Below, one piece after another: positions 40,308 through 52,838 of a DNA stretch of 64,000 nt. The position numbers and the translations under genes were made by a program. The stretch spans positions 9,760,843 through 9,824,842 of the forward strand of contig NC_092044.1 of assembly GCF_003086295.3 (NCBI RefSeq), given 5' to 3'. Source of the stretch: Arachis hypogaea. Lineage: Eukaryota > Streptophyta > Magnoliopsida > Fabales > Fabaceae. The notes beneath the pieces were generated by a model. It was not told the origin of the DNA. It made no database searches and saw only the letters and a list, made by a program, of their open reading frames with translations. Within the stretch, counting starts at the first letter, position 1; each line of letters starts with the position of its first letter.

Positions 40308-41765
40308 TTGTTCGAGTATGGACAACTGACGGTTCATCTTGTTGCTCAGATTAGGTAATTTTCTTTTCAAAAATCTTTTTCAAAATTTTTCTTTTCTTTT
40401 TCGTTTTTCCAAAATTTTTTCGAAAAAATTTATAAAAATACAAAAAAATTAGAAAATCATAAAAAAAAAATATTTTGTGTTTCTTGTTTGAGTCTTGTGT
40501 TAATTTTTAAGTTTGGTGTCAATTGCATGCTTTTAAAATTTTTCTTGCATTTTTTTTTTCGAAAATCTCATGCATTCATAGTGTTCTTCATGATCTTCAA
40601 ATTGTTCTTGATAAGTCTTCTTGTTTGATCTTGATGATTTCTTGTTTTGTGTTGTTTGTTGTTTTTCATGTGCATTTTGCATTCATATTTTCCATGCATT
40701 AAAGATTTCTAAGTTTGGTGTCTTGCATGTTTTCTTTGCATCAAAAATTTTTCAAAATTATGTTCTTGATGTTCATCATGATCTTCAAAGTGTTCTTGGT
40801 GTTCATCTTGACATTCATAGCATTCTTGCATGCATTCTTGTTTTGATCTAAAATTTCATGCATTGAGTATTTTTGTTGTTTTTCTCTTCATAATTAAATT
40901 TCAAAAATCAAAAAAATATCTTTTCCTTATTTTCCTCCAAATTTTCGAAATTTTGGGTTGACTTGGTCAAAAATTTTTAAAATTAGTTGTTTCTTACAAG
41001 TCAAGTCAAAATTTCAATTTTAAAAATCTTATCTTTTCAAAATCTTTTTCAAAAATCATATCTTTTTCATTTTTTTTATTTTTGAAAATTTCAAAAATCT
41101 TTTTCAAAATATTTTCAAAATTTTTTCTTATCTTTATATCATATTTTCGAAAATTACTAACAATTAATATGATTGGTTCAAAAATTGAAGTTTGTTACTT
41201 TCTTGTTAAGAAAGGTTCAATCTTTAAGTTCTAGAATCTTATCTTGTAGTTTCTTGTTAGTGAGTAAATAATTAAATTTTTACAAAATATCTTTTTATTT
41301 TTTATCTTATCTTTTTATCTTTTATCTTATCTTTTTAAAAATTTTATCTTTTTCAATTTATTTCAAAATATTTGATTTCTATTTCTTCAATCAACTAACT
41401 AACTTTTTGTTTGCTTCTTATTTTTTCAAAACCACCTAACTACTTTTCCCTCTCTAATTTTCGAAAATATCTCCTCTCTTTTTCAAAAATTCTTATTGTT
41501 TCAAGTTTTAATTTTAATTTTAATTCATCTTTAATTTTCGAAAATACTAACCCCTTTTTCAAAAATTGTTTCCGAAATTTCTCTTCTCTTCTCTTCTTCT
41601 ATTTAATTAATTAATTACTAACACTTCTCTTCACCTCTCCTCATCCAAAAATCCGAATCCATCCTTCTTCTTTCTTATACCCCTTTCTTCTTCTACTAAC
41701 ATAAGGAATCTCTATACTGTGACATAGAGGATTCCTCTTTCTTTTCTTGTTTTCTTCTCTTTCAT
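40308..41765 (+). other. 5' leader of tandem unit 3
   Basis: Homologous to 27533-29032 but with scattered one-base losses and a collapsed stretch near 41260-41400. Confidence 0.5.
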
Positions 41766-44079
41766 ATGAGCAGGAACAGGGAAAAAGGCACTCTTGTTGA
41801 AATTGATCCAGAACCTGAAAGGACTCTGAAGAGAAAATTAAGAGAAGCTAAATTACAACAATCCAGAAATAACCTTTCAGAAATTTTCGAACAAGAGAAG
41901 GACATGGCAGCCGAAAATAATAATAATAATGCAAGGAGAATGCTTGGTGACTTCACAAAGCCAACGTCCAAGTTTGATGGAAGAAGCATCTCCATTCCTG
42001 CCATTGGAGCCAATAACTTTGAGCTTAAGCCTCAACTAGTTGCTTTAATGCAAAAAACTGCAAGTTTTATGGACTTCCATCTGAAGATCCTTATCAGTTT
42101 TAACTGAGTTCTTACAGATCTGTGAGACTGTAAAGACGAATGGAGTTATCCTGAAGTCTACAGACTCATGCTTTTCCCTTTTGCTGTAAGAGACAGAGCT
42201 AGAATATGGTTGGATTCACAACCTAAGGATAGCCTGGACTCCTGGGATAAGCTGGTCACTGCCTTCTTGGATAAATTCTTTCCTCCTCAACAGCTGAGCA
42301 AGCTGAGAGTGGATGTTCAAACCTTCAAACAAAAAGATGGTGAATCCCTCTATGAAGCTTGGGAAAGATACAAGCAGTTGACCAAAAGATGTCCATCTGA
42401 CATGTTTTCAGAATGGACCCTATTAGATATATTCTATTATGGTCTCTCTGAATTTTCGAAAATGTCATTGGACCATTCTGCAGGTGGATCTATTCACCTG
42501 AAGAAAACGCCTGAAGAGGCTCAAGAACTCATTGACATGGTTGCAAACAACCAGTTCATGTACACCTCTGAGAGGAACTCTGTGAATAATGGGATACCTC
42601 AGAAGAAAGGAGTTCTTGAAATTGAAGCTCTGAATGCCATACTGGCTCAGAACAAAATGTTGACTCAACAGGTTAACATATCTCTCAAAATCTGAATGGA
42701 TGCAACATGCATCCAACAGTACTAGAGAGGAAGCTTCTGAAGAAGCTTATGATCCTGAGAACCCTGCCATGGCAGAGGTTAATTACATGGGTGAACCTTA
42801 TGGAAACACCTATAACCCATCATGGAGAAATCATCCAAATTTCTCCTGGAAGGATCAACAAAAGCCTCAACAAGGCTTTAACAATGGTGGACGCAATAGG
42901 CTGAGCAACAGCAAGCCATATCCATCATCTTCTCAGCAACAGACAGAGAATTCTAAACAAAACATTCTAATTTAGCCAATATTGTCTCTGATCTGTCAAA
43001 GGCCACTTTCAGTTTCATGAATGAAACAAGATCCTCCATTAGAAATTTGGAGGCACAAGTGGGCCAGCTGAGTAAGAAAGTCATTGAAACTCCTCCCAGT
43101 ATTCTCCCAAGCAATACAAAAGAGAATCCAAAAGGAGAGTGCAAGGCCATTGACTTAGTCAATATGGCCGAATGCACTAGGGAGGAGGAGGACGAAAATC
43201 CTAGTGAGGAAGACCTCCTGGGACGTCCTTCAAGCAAGAAGGAGTTTCTTATAAGGATCCAGAGGAATCTGAGGCTCATATAGAGACCATAGAGATCCAT
43301 TAAACTCCTTCTGCCATTCATGAGCTCTGAAGACTATTCTTCCTCTGAAGAGGATGAAGATGTGACTGGAGAGCAAGTTGCTCAATATTAGGAGCTATCA
43401 TGAAGCTGAATGCCAAGTTGTTTGGTAATGAGACTTGGGAAAGTGAACCTCCCTTGCTCATTAGCGAACTAGATACTTGGATTCAGAAAACTCTACCTCA
43501 AAAGAAACAAGATCCTGGCAAGTTCTTAATACCTTGTACCATTGGCACCATGAACTTTGCAAAAGCTCTATGTGATCTAGGGTCAGGGATAAATCTTATG
43601 CCACTCTCTGTAATGGAGAAGCTGGGGATCATTGAGGTACAACCTGCCTTGTTCTCATTACAATTGGCAGACAAGTCCATGAGACAAGCTTATGGAATAG
43701 TAGAGGACGTGCTAGTAAAGGTTGAAGGCCTTTACATCCCTGCTGATTTCATAATCCTAGACACTAGGAAGGAAGATGATGAATGCATCATCCTAGGAAG
43801 ACCTTTCCTAGCCACAGCAGGAGCTGTGATAGATGTCAACAGAGGCGAGTTAGTCCTTCAATTGAATGGGGACTACCTTGTGTTTAAGGCACATGGTCAT
43901 CCCTCTGTGACAAAAGAGAGTAAGCATGAAGAGCTTCTCTCAGTTCAGAGTCAAGAAGAGCCCACACAGTCAAACTCTAAGTTTGGTGTTGTGAGCCACA
44001 ACCAAACTCTAAGTTTGGTGTTAAGATCCCATATCCAAACTCTAAGTTTGGTGTGGACAACTATACAACATTGACCTGA
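41766..44079 (+). pseudogene. gag: Gag-protease copy with many single-base deletions
   Basis: Same start (MSRNREKGT) and stop region as the intact copies, but 11 bases shorter than 21887-24211. I count about eleven separate one-base deletions and no insertions, for example near 42054, 42098, 42147, 42681, 42702, 42964, 43250, 43300, 43388 and 43996. The frame is broken into pieces (41766-42107, 42168-42695, 42700-42975, 43017-43283, 43400-44074). Protein-coding content is otherwise the same, protease included. One-sided deletions beside a gap look more like residual long-read error than biological decay. Confidence 0.85.
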
Positions 44080-44114
44080 TCACCTTGTGGGACCATGAGA
44101 GCCACTGTCAAGCT

Positions 44115-44152
44115 ATTGACATTAAAGAAGCGCTTGTTGGGAGGCAACCCAA
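44115..44152 (+). promoter_or_regulatory. Conserved post-stop hairpin motif
   Basis: Same as 323-360. Confidence 0.6.
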
Positions 44153-44304
44153 TTTTATTTATCTAATTTTATTTTATTTTGTTTTATTGTTATTTTTGTG
44201 TTTTATTAGGTACATGATCATGAGAAGTCACGAAAAAAATCAAAAAAATTAAAAACAAAGTCAAAAATAGAAGAAAAAAATTTTCACCCTGGAGGACGCA
44301 CGGG

Positions 44305-44546
44305 CTGGCGTTCAACGCCAGTAAGATGCATCTGGCTGGCGTTCAACGCCAGAACAGAGCACCATTCTAGCGCTGAACGCCAGAAACAAGCAACATCCTG
44401 GCGCTGAATGCCAGGAATGTGCCTGGAGGAGACAAGCTGGCGTTAAACGCCAGCAACAAGCATGAAACTGGCGTTTAACGCCAGAAACATGCATTACATG
44501 GGCGTTGAACGCCCAGAACGTGCACCAATGGGCGTTTGAACGCCAG
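44305..44546 (+). repeat. 31-bp-pitch palindrome array (8 units)
   Basis: Same layout as 513-754. The left arms of unit 3 (CTAGCG) and the right arm of unit 4 (AATGCCAG) have single transitions. Confidence 0.9.
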
Positions 44547-44884
44547 AATGATACACGAAGGCAATTTACATGCCTATATGGTGAAGGAATGGTATTTCTT
44601 TTCACCTCAGGATCTGTGGACCCCACATGATCCCCACCTACCATATTCCCACCTTTTCTTTTAATCCTAATCACACTCTCCTAATCCAAATCTCATTTCA
44701 CTCTTCTCAATATCACACTTCCCAAAAACCTTCACCAATCACCTCAATTCCTCTTCCCAATTACCCCATTCACCATTCACATCAACCCACTCTTCCCCAT
44801 AAACCCCACCTACCTTCATAAAATTCAAATTCACTTTCCCACCCATTCCCACCCAAAATGGCCAAATACCCACCCTCCCTCTCC

Positions 44885-44894
44885 CTATAAATAC
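44885..44894 (+). promoter_or_regulatory. TATA box of the ORF2 leader
   Basis: CTATAAATAC, as at 1093-1102. Confidence 0.5.
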
Positions 44895-45012
44895 CCTTCC
44901 CTTCTACTTCATTTTTCACACAACACAACCCCTTCTTCTCCCACATAGCCGAACCTACTTCTCCCCCTCTCCACTATATTCTCTTCTTCTTCTTCTACTC
45001 TTCTTTTCTTTC

Positions 45013-45049
45013 TTGCTCGAGGACGAGCAAAATTTTAAGTTTGGTGTGG
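45013..45049 (+). promoter_or_regulatory. Internal hairpin plus PPT-like motif upstream of ORF2
   Basis: Stem 45013-45030, motif 45033-45049, as at 1221-1257. Confidence 0.55.
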
Positions 45050-45084
45050 TAAAAGCATAGCTTTTTGTTTTTCCATTACCATCA

Positions 45085-46233
45085 ATGGCACCTAAGGCCG
45101 GAGTATCCTCTAAAAAAGGGAAAGGGAAGACAAAAGCTTCCACCTCCGAGTCATGGGAGAAGGAAATATTCATCTCCAAGAGCCATCAAGACCACTTCTA
45201 TGATGTTGTGGCAAAGAAGAAGGTGATCCCCGAGGTCCCTTTCAAGCTCAAAAAGAATGAGTATCCGAAAATCCGACATGAAATCCAAAGAAGAGGGTGG
45301 GAAGTCCTAACCAACCCCATGCAACAAGTTGGAATATTGATGGTTCAAGAGTTCTATGCCAATGCATGGATCACTAGGAACCATGATCAAAGTATGAACC
45401 CGAATCCAAAGAACTATCTTACAATGGTTCGGGGGAAATACTTAGATTTTAGTCCGGAAAATGTGAGGTTGGCGTTTCACTTGCCCATGATGCAAGAAGA
45501 TGAACGCCCCTACACTAGAAGGGTCAACTTTAATCAAAGGTTGGACCAAGTCCTTACGGATATATGTGTGGAAGGAGCCCAATGGATAATAGACTCCAAA
45601 GGCAAGCCAGTTCAACTAAGAAGACTGGATCTCAAGCCCGTGGCTAGAGGATGGTTGGAGTTCATCCAAAGATCCATCATTCCTACTAGCAACCGATCTG
45701 AAGTTACTGTGGATCGGGCCATCATGATCCATAGCATCATGATTGGAGAGGAAGTAGAAGTTCATGAGGTCATCTCCAATGAACTCTACAAAATAGCCGA
45801 CAAGTCCTCACCCATGGCACGGCTAGCTTTCCCTCACCTTATTTGCCATCTATGTTACTCAGCTGGAGTTATCATAGATGGAGATGTCTCCATTGAAGAA
45901 GACAAGTCCATCACCAAGAAAAGGATGGAGCAAGCAAGAGAAGCTCCTCACGGCCCTCAAGAAGTGCATGAGGAAGCTCATCATCAACAAATTCCTGAGA
46001 TACCTCAAGGAATGCACTTTCCTCCCAACAACTATTGGGAGCAACTCAACACCTCCTTAGAAGATTTGAGCCATAATGTGGAACAATTAAGGGTGGAACA
46101 TCATGAGCACTCCATCATTCTCCAAGAAATAAGAGAAGACCAAAGAGCAATGAGGGAGGAGCAACAAAGGCAAGGAAGGGACATAGAAGAGCTAAAGAAC
46201 ATCATTGGCCCTTCAAGAAGAAGACGCCACTAA
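45085..46233 (+). CDS. ORF2, Athila env-position protein (intact, reference copy)
   Basis: 382 codons. Residues 1-25 are Lys/Ser-rich (MAPKAGVSSKKGKGKTKAST), a possible nuclear or RNA-binding tail. Residues ~30-265 resemble the plant-specific 'putative plant transposon protein' domain of Athila/Calypso third ORFs: RFISKSHQDHFYDVV-type start, YANAWITRN, GKYLDFSPENVRLAFHLP, ARGWLEFIQRSIIPTSNR and ARLAFPHLICHLCYSAGV. Residues ~310-375 are Q/E/H-rich with heptads of L and I (LEDLSHNVEQLRVEHHEH), probably a coiled coil, ending GPSRRRRH. No signal peptide, transmembrane segment or cleavage site is visible, so it sits in the env position without looking like an envelope protein. It has its own TATA-containing leader. 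Function unknown to me. Confidence 0.85.
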   Translation: MAPKAGVSSKKGKGKTKASTSESWEKEIFISKSHQDHFYDVVAKKKVIPEVPFKLKKNEYPKIRHEIQRRGWEVLTNPMQQVGILMVQEFYANAWITRNHDQSMNPNPKNYLTMVRGKYLDFSPENVRLAFHLPMMQEDERPYTRRVNFNQRLDQVLTDICVEGAQWIIDSKGKPVQLRRLDLKPVARGWLEFIQRSIIPTSNRSEVTVDRAIMIHSIMIGEEVEVHEVISNELYKIADKSSPMARLAFPHLICHLCYSAGVIIDGDVSIEEDKSITKKRMEQAREAPHGPQEVHEEAHHQQIPEIPQGMHFPPNNYWEQLNTSLEDLSHNVEQLRVEHHEHSIILQEIREDQRAMREEQQRQGRDIEELKNIIGPSRRRRH

Positions 46234-47291
46234 AGGTGGATTCATTCCTTGTTCTTTATTTCTTTCTGTTTTCGGTTTTTAGTGTTGTGTTTATCTATGT
46301 TTTGTGCCTTTACTTCATGATCATTAGTATGTAACCATGCCTTAAAGCTATGAAAAAAAAATCCATTAATCCTTCACCTCTCTTAAATGAAAAATGTTTT
46401 AATTCAAAAGAACAAGAAGTACATGAATTTTGAATTTATCCTTGAATTTAATTTAATTATATTGATGTGGTGGCAATACTTTCTGTTTTCTGAATGAATG
46501 CTTGAACAGTGCATATTTTTGATCTTGTTGTTTATGAGTGTTAAAATTGTTGGCTCTTGAAAGAATGATGAACAAAGAGAAATGTTATTGATGATCTGAA
46601 AAATCATGAAATTGATTCTTGAAGCAAGAAAAAGCAGTGAAAAAGGAAGCTTGCGAAAAAAAAATGGCGAAAAAAAATTAGAAAGAAAAAGAAAAAGCAA
46701 GCAGAAAAAGCCAATAGCCCTTAAAACCAAAAGGCAAGGGTAAAAAGGATCCAAGGCTTTGAGCATCAATGGATAGGAGGGCCCAAGGAAATTAAATCCA
46801 GGCCTAAGCGGCTAAATCAAAGCTGTCCCTAACCATGTGCTTGTGTCATGAAGGTCCAAGTCAAAAGCTTGAGACTGAGTGGTTAAAGTCGTGATCCAAA
46901 GCAAAAGAGTGTGCTTAAGAGCTCTGGACACCACTAACTGGGGACTCTAGCAAAGCTGAGTCACAATCTGAAAAGGTTCACCCAGTTATGTGTCTGTGGC
47001 ATTTGTGTATCCGGTGGTAATACTGGAAAACAAAATGCTTAGGGCCACAGCCAAGACTCATAAGTAGCTGTGTTCAAGAATCAACATGCTTAACTAGGAA
47101 AGTCAATAACACTATCTGAAATTCTGAGTTCCCAGAGATGCCAATCACTCTGAACTTCAAAGGAAAAAGTGAGATGCCAAAACTGTTCAAAAGCAAAAAG
47201 CTACAAGTCCCGCTCATCTAATTAAATTAATATTCATTGATATTCTGAGATTTATAGTATATTCTCTTCTTTTTATCCTAATTGATTTTCA
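46234..47291 (+). other. 3' non-coding region of tandem unit 3
   Basis: Same content as 2434-3487. No gene seen. Confidence 0.55.
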
Positions 47292-47329
47292 GTTGCTTGG
47301 GGACAAGCAACAATTTAAGTTTGGTGTTG
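47292..47329 (+). promoter_or_regulatory. Hairpin and PPT-like site before LTR G
   Basis: Stem 47292-47311, motif 47315-47329, as at 3488-3525. Confidence 0.6.
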
Positions 47330-49100
47330 TGATGAGCGGATAATTTATACGCTTTTTGGCATTGTTTTTATGTAGTTTTTAGTAAGTTCAAGCTACTTTT
47401 AGGGATGTTTTCATTAGTTTTTATGTTAAATTCACATTTCTGGACTTTACTATGAGTTTGTGTGTTTTTCTGTGATTTCAAGTAAATTCTGGCTGAAATT
47501 GAGGGACTTGAGCAAAACTTTGAAGAAGGCTGACAAAAGGACTGCTAATGCTGTTGGAATCTGACCTCCCTGCACTCGAAATGGATTTTCTGGAGCTACA
47601 GAACTCCAAATGGCACGCTCTCAACGGCGTTGGAAAGTAGACATCCAGGGCTTTCCAGCAATATATAATAGTCCATACTTTATTCGAAGATTGACGATGT
47701 AACTTGGCGTTGAACGCCAAGTTCATGCTGCTGTCTGGAGTTAAACGCCAGAAAAACGTCATGATCCGGAGTTGAACGCCCAAAACACGTCATAACTCGG
47801 AGTTCAACTCCAAGAGAAGCCTCAGCTCGTGGATTGATCAAGCTCAGCCCAAGCATACACCAAGTGGGCCCCGGAAGTGAATTTATGCATCAAATACTTA
47901 CTCATGTAAACCCTAGTAGCTAGTCTAGTATAAATAGGATAAGTTACTATTGTATTAGATATCTTTTGACAGTTTAATCTCTTGAATATTCGGTCACTTG
48001 ATCATGGAGAGGGCTGGCCATTCGGCCATGCCTGAACCTCTTTTACTTATGTATTTTCAACGGTGGAGTTTCTGCACACCATAGATTAAGGGTGTGGAGC
48101 TCTGCTGTACCTCAAGTATTAATGCAATTCTATTTTCTTTTATTCAAATCTCTCTTATTCTTATTCCAAGGTATTCATTCGTACCCAAGAACATGATGAG
48201 TGTAATGATGAAAGTGACGATCATTATCATTCTCACTTATGAACGCACGTGATTGACAACCACTTCCGTTCTACATGCAACCGAGCTTGAATTTGTATCT
48301 CTTAGATTCCCCAACAGAATCTTCGTGGTATAAGCTAGATAGATGGCGGCATTTATGAGGATCCGGAAAGTCTCACCTTGTCTGTGGTGTTCCGAGTAGG
48401 ATCTTGGGAATCCGGAAAGTCTCACCATGTCTGTGGTATTCCGAGTAGGATTCCGGTAATGAATGACTGTGACGTGCTTCAGACTTGCAAGTGCTGGGCG
48501 TTAGTGACAGACGCAAAAGAATCAAGGGATTCTATTCCAGTAGGCGCAGGAACCAACCAGTGATTAGCCGTGCTGTGACAGAGTGCGTGAGCGTAGTTTT
48601 CACTGCGAGGATGGGATGTAGCTATCAACCATGGGTGATGCCTCCAGACGATTAGCCGTGCGAGTGACAGCCGCATAGGATCATTTTCCCGAGAGGATTG
48701 AAAGTAGCCACCGCTGATGGTGAACCCCTATATACAGCTTGCCATGGAAAGGAGTAAGAAGGATTGAGTTGAAGAAGTGGGAAAACAGGCGTCCTTGAGC
48801 CATACAGTATCTCCATTCGCTTATCTGAAATTCCCACCAATGAATCAGCATAAGTATTCTATCCCTTTTATTATTTATTTTCTTATTTCTATTTTCGAAA
48901 CCATCAATCAATTTAATCTGCCTAACTGAGATTTACAAGGTGACCATAGCTTGCTTCATACCAATAATCTCTGTGGGATCGACCCTTACTCACGTAAGGT
49001 TTATTACTTGAACGACCCAGTACACTTGCTGGTTAGTTGAACGGAGTTGTGAGCTTCTCTAACAGTGCCTGAAACTCTTTTATCACAATTTCGTCCACCA
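47330..49100 (+). repeat. LTR G (1771 bp), right border of the complex
   Basis: TGATGAGC to CCACCA, with the 49-bp duplication and the A/C/D type of TATA region (TAGTATAAATAGG). It is the only LTR whose 3' end is followed by non-element DNA instead of a PBS. Confidence 0.9.
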
Positions 49101-49339
49101 GCTAACTATCTAACAACATTATTAATTGATAACTTGTACTAACTACCTAGCTAACAAGATTAACAATTTGACTCGTTGCAATAGGAGTAGAAGTGAAGCG
49201 GATTGAGTTACAAGTAAGATAAAGTTCGGATTTAGGACTAATTCTATCCAAATTACTCGCACCCCTCACTTATTAATATATCTTTTTAAAACTTAGAGTA
49301 AAATGTTTTTTTTAACGTTTGAGATTTTCTTCAAAAATA

Positions 49340-49515
49340 TTCCTAACGTTTAATTTCATTTAAATTTGTCCTTAATATTTTTATTTTGTGTCAAAATTAT
49401 CTATAGATGTTAACTTCATCTAAAATGTTAGGAACAAAATTAAAAACGTTCAAAAATAATTTTGACACAAATAAAAAATATTAAAAATAAAATGATTCAA
49501 AAATATTAGAAAGAA
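49340..49515. repeat. MITE-like foldback sequence
   Basis: The arm ending TATTTTGTGTCAAAATTAT (to 49400) pairs with the arm starting ATAATTTTGACACAAATAAA (from 49457), extending ~55 bp with mismatches around a ~55-base centre. This looks like a small non-autonomous DNA transposon. I cannot assign a family. Confidence 0.5.
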
Positions 49516-49583
49516 AAATTTAATCAAATGAAATATTAAAATATTTATAATAAAAATTATAAATTTTAAAGATAAAAATCATA

Positions 49584-49588
<5 letters not shown>

Positions 49589-49644
<56 letters not shown>
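49589..49644. repeat. (TA)n microsatellite
   Basis: About 27 uninterrupted TA units. Confidence 0.95.
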
Positions 49645-49646
<2 letters not shown>

Positions 49647-51380
49647 AACCAACACACATCCTCTTCTTTTTGTCTAAAATTGAGCCAATCACTTCAATTA
49701 GTATTATAACACTTTTTTTTTAATTTATAAATGATGCTTGAAACAAACCAATATATATAATAAAACTTTAGGACACAAGTAGAATTTGGATCGAGAGGTT
49801 TTTAAATTTATGAATAAAATAGTAATGAATTTTAGAAAAAATTTTAATTTGTAAATTAACTTTTCCATACTTAATTAAGACTTGAACCTAAGACTATAGT
49901 TAAAGAAAAGAAGTATATATCACTCTAAGGGATAATGCATTCGTAATAATATTTACAAATATTATTCATCTTTTTCTAACCAATTTAATACTCACTTTAA
50001 TCACTTTAGATTATATACATACGAGTTATTTTAAATTTTTAGGTTTTAGTAGGGCAAAATAGTTGTCATAAGTAAGGTAGAAAAAATCAAAATATTACGT
50101 AAAATCGAAAATGTAAATTAAATATGTAAAATGTAAAATCTTAACAGAATTTAAATTGTAAAAGTGTACAAATTTTATAAAATCGATTGACTCATTTAAA
50201 ATTGTAATATCAAAAGATTTTAATAATTAAATTGAGATTCTAATTACTATGATCTTAAGTAATAAATATAGGATAAATTAATTTTTTAAGAGTCTCCTCA
50301 TGGACTAATTTTTTGTTGAAGAAAGTAACCGGTATCCTAAAAATATTTCAATTGGGTTGTTATTAATGTTATCAGAATCAAATTAATGATAAGCTAATTC
50401 GATCAAAAAATCGATGAACCGCTACTAGCACAACAATACAATTGTGAAATTAAGTGTTAATTATTTTATATATTTATAAAGTTTTAATTAAATTGTTTGA
50501 ATAGTAAATCACCAGTTAAATCATTAACTAAATAATAATCCAATATGTTGATAGAGTTGATTATTAGCTTTAGAGATAAATATTAAATCAGTACTTAAAA
50601 GATTATGGTGCTGACAAAATAGTACTTGACTTTTGTTATTGACAAAATAATTCTTAAAAGATTTTAAAATTTGATAAGCGTGTCCCTGAGCTCGCCGGAG
50701 CAAATATCTGGCAAACACAATGCTAACGTGGCCACCATATTTTGGTGACCTGGCAAACCACCTCCAAACCCTAATCTCTCTCTCCTCAATGCATACTCCC
50801 CCTCCCTCTCCCTCCCCATCGCAGCCCTCCCTTCCCTCTCCTTCCCCAACGCACACTCCCCTTCCCTCCCCCTCTCTATCGCAACCCTCCCCTACCTAAT
50901 GCACACTTCCTCTCCATCGCAACCCCCTTTCCTCTCCCTTCCCATCGTAGGCCTCCTCTCCACCAACGCACACTCTCTCCTTCTCTTTCCCTCCTCAATT
51001 GCAGCAGCAGAAGCAGTAGTAATAGCAGAAAATATCATCAGAATCCCAAATAAACAAAACCAACAGAAGAACTTGCACATTCAGAACCTAACCTTACTTG
51101 TTCTTCCTTCTCTCTTTTTTCTCCTTTCTTTCTTCTCTTTTCGGAGGAGGACCATAACAATAACAATAAAAATAGCAATATCTATTTACACACACACACA
51201 GATTTTTACATAAATATGTAACCTGCATATATACCTATAAAGAGAGAAAGAGAGAAAGGCTGAGGGACTGAGCGGATGCAAATATTTCAGACCTTGTTGT
51301 GGCTCCGATGGTGGTAACAGTGGTCCTTGATGGTGCTCTTGTCGTTGAAGTTGCTATTGATGTTGTTGCTACGATGGGGA

Positions 51381-51604
51381 TGTTGGGAATAAGTAGTATG
51401 ACCACAATTCAATCAATTACGTGTCAAATAATTTGTTATTCTTATTATATTAAAATGTTAATATAATAACGTCCTTGATTAAATTTAGAGATTTATCATT
51501 GTGATAGTTATCACAATATTGGGAGATGAATCTTTTATAATTTAATCTAAATTATTCTTGGTCATAGGATTATTAAAAAAAGGACATTAATAATCCAAAA
51601 AGAT

Positions 51605-51682
<78 letters not shown>

Positions 51683-52838
51683 GTATTCATTGGATGAAGA
51701 TTAATAGATCTCATTTATTAAATTATATATATAGATGGTGCATATAGAGATATGACCATTGAACTGACTCATTTTGAGAATTCCTAATGGTTATAATTAT
51801 CGTATATTTGTCAATAGAATATTTTCAAGATGAACATAGTAATATAGTTTCCCTTGACCTGCGACTGTCATAGTAATTAACAATGTATTTATTATACTTT
51901 GATTTCGGACACCTAATACCCTAGGGTGCTAGTTGAATGGATATTGAGTATAATTTAAATACTTGTAGAATTAATGATTAGTCAATAAGGAATCCGTCAA
52001 CTCTCGATAAAGAGTTTGAGCTCTATGATTATAATGACTGAGATGAATAAAACCTTGGCCAAGGAAATTGAATAAATGAAGAAATGAGTTTCTTAAGTCA
52101 TTCACAGTTCATTATAATAATGGTAACAAGTTAGAGTTTGACAATTAAACCATACTCTAAGGGTTAACCAAGAGTTGGAAAGATGGAAGGAATTATACTT
52201 TGTTCTTCTGAGGTTCTTAGTAAAAATAGATTACTTCATACTATCAAGAATATAATAATAATATGATAATTGAGAATATTAAATGAGATTTGAGAATAAT
52301 TAGTTATTCTATTTCTGAATTTGAATTATAAATTTGGATGAGATCCAAATCGATTATATTTTAAATTGTTATGATATGATTCATAAAATTTGAAAGATTC
52401 AAATTTGGAATTTTAAGATATTATTTAAATTTGAATTGAGAATCAAATTTAAAATTAGTAACAAATCTCATACTATATATATGTATGCCAAGAATACAGA
52501 AAATACGAGAGAATAACAAGAGTTTTATTCCTTTACCTCTATACACATAAATGTATGTGAGCCTAATTCTTGGAGAAGAATTTTATGGTGTGCAAAGAGT
52601 TGTAAAGAGGTTCTCAATTTAGATTAGATATCCATTGGTTAAAGAGTTGACAGCAAAAGGTTGGTCTCGGTGTGGATACGCATAGCGCCTTCGTACCATC
52701 GAAGGAGAAAAAGATTTTTACTAACGTACTCGAGTATTTAGATCTGATCTACTATATATTTATTATTGGAATAAAGTTTAAACACAAAAATAGATCTTTA
52801 TGATTACTTTCTTTTCTTCCGCTGTGTGTTATGAACAC
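51381..52838 (+). repeat. Probable solo LTR nested in the TIR element
   Basis: Starts TGTTGGGAAT and ends TTATGAACACA after a TTCTTCCGCTG stretch, with GGTCTCGGTGTGGATACG and CATCGAAGGAGAAAAAG near the 3' end. This combination is typical of Ty1/copia LTRs. It contains a (TA)n-(GTAT)n tract (51606-51686). A clean 5-bp target duplication is not visible (GGGGA on the left, TGGTA on the right), so the borders are uncertain. It separates the two TIR arms of 50572-53320. Confidence 0.45.
51606..51686. repeat. (TA)n(GTAT)n microsatellite
   Basis: About 32 TA units followed by four GTAT units. Confidence 0.95.

Larger units (their letters stand above)
38865..49100 (+). mobile_element. Tandem unit 3 (LTR F to LTR G)
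   Basis: PBS, leader (40308-41765), gag-protease broken by single-base deletions (41766-44079), array, intact ORF2 (45085-46233), 3' region, hairpin/PPT, LTR G. The internal region is 7046 bp. LTR G ends at 49100 and is followed by unrelated DNA, so this is the right border of the whole complex. The first five flanking bases, GCTAA, are the expected target-site duplication if the outer left LTR has the same. Confidence 0.85.
49101..50571. other. AT-rich flanking DNA without a gene
   Basis: No ORF over 60 codons with recognisable content. It contains the foldback sequence and the (TA)n tract listed separately. Confidence 0.5.

Noticed and set aside
50524..51213. ORFs of 60-110 codons in C/T- or G/A-rich sequence (also 52752-53070)
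   Set aside because: They arise from low-complexity TIR arms in both strands and frames. No domain content.
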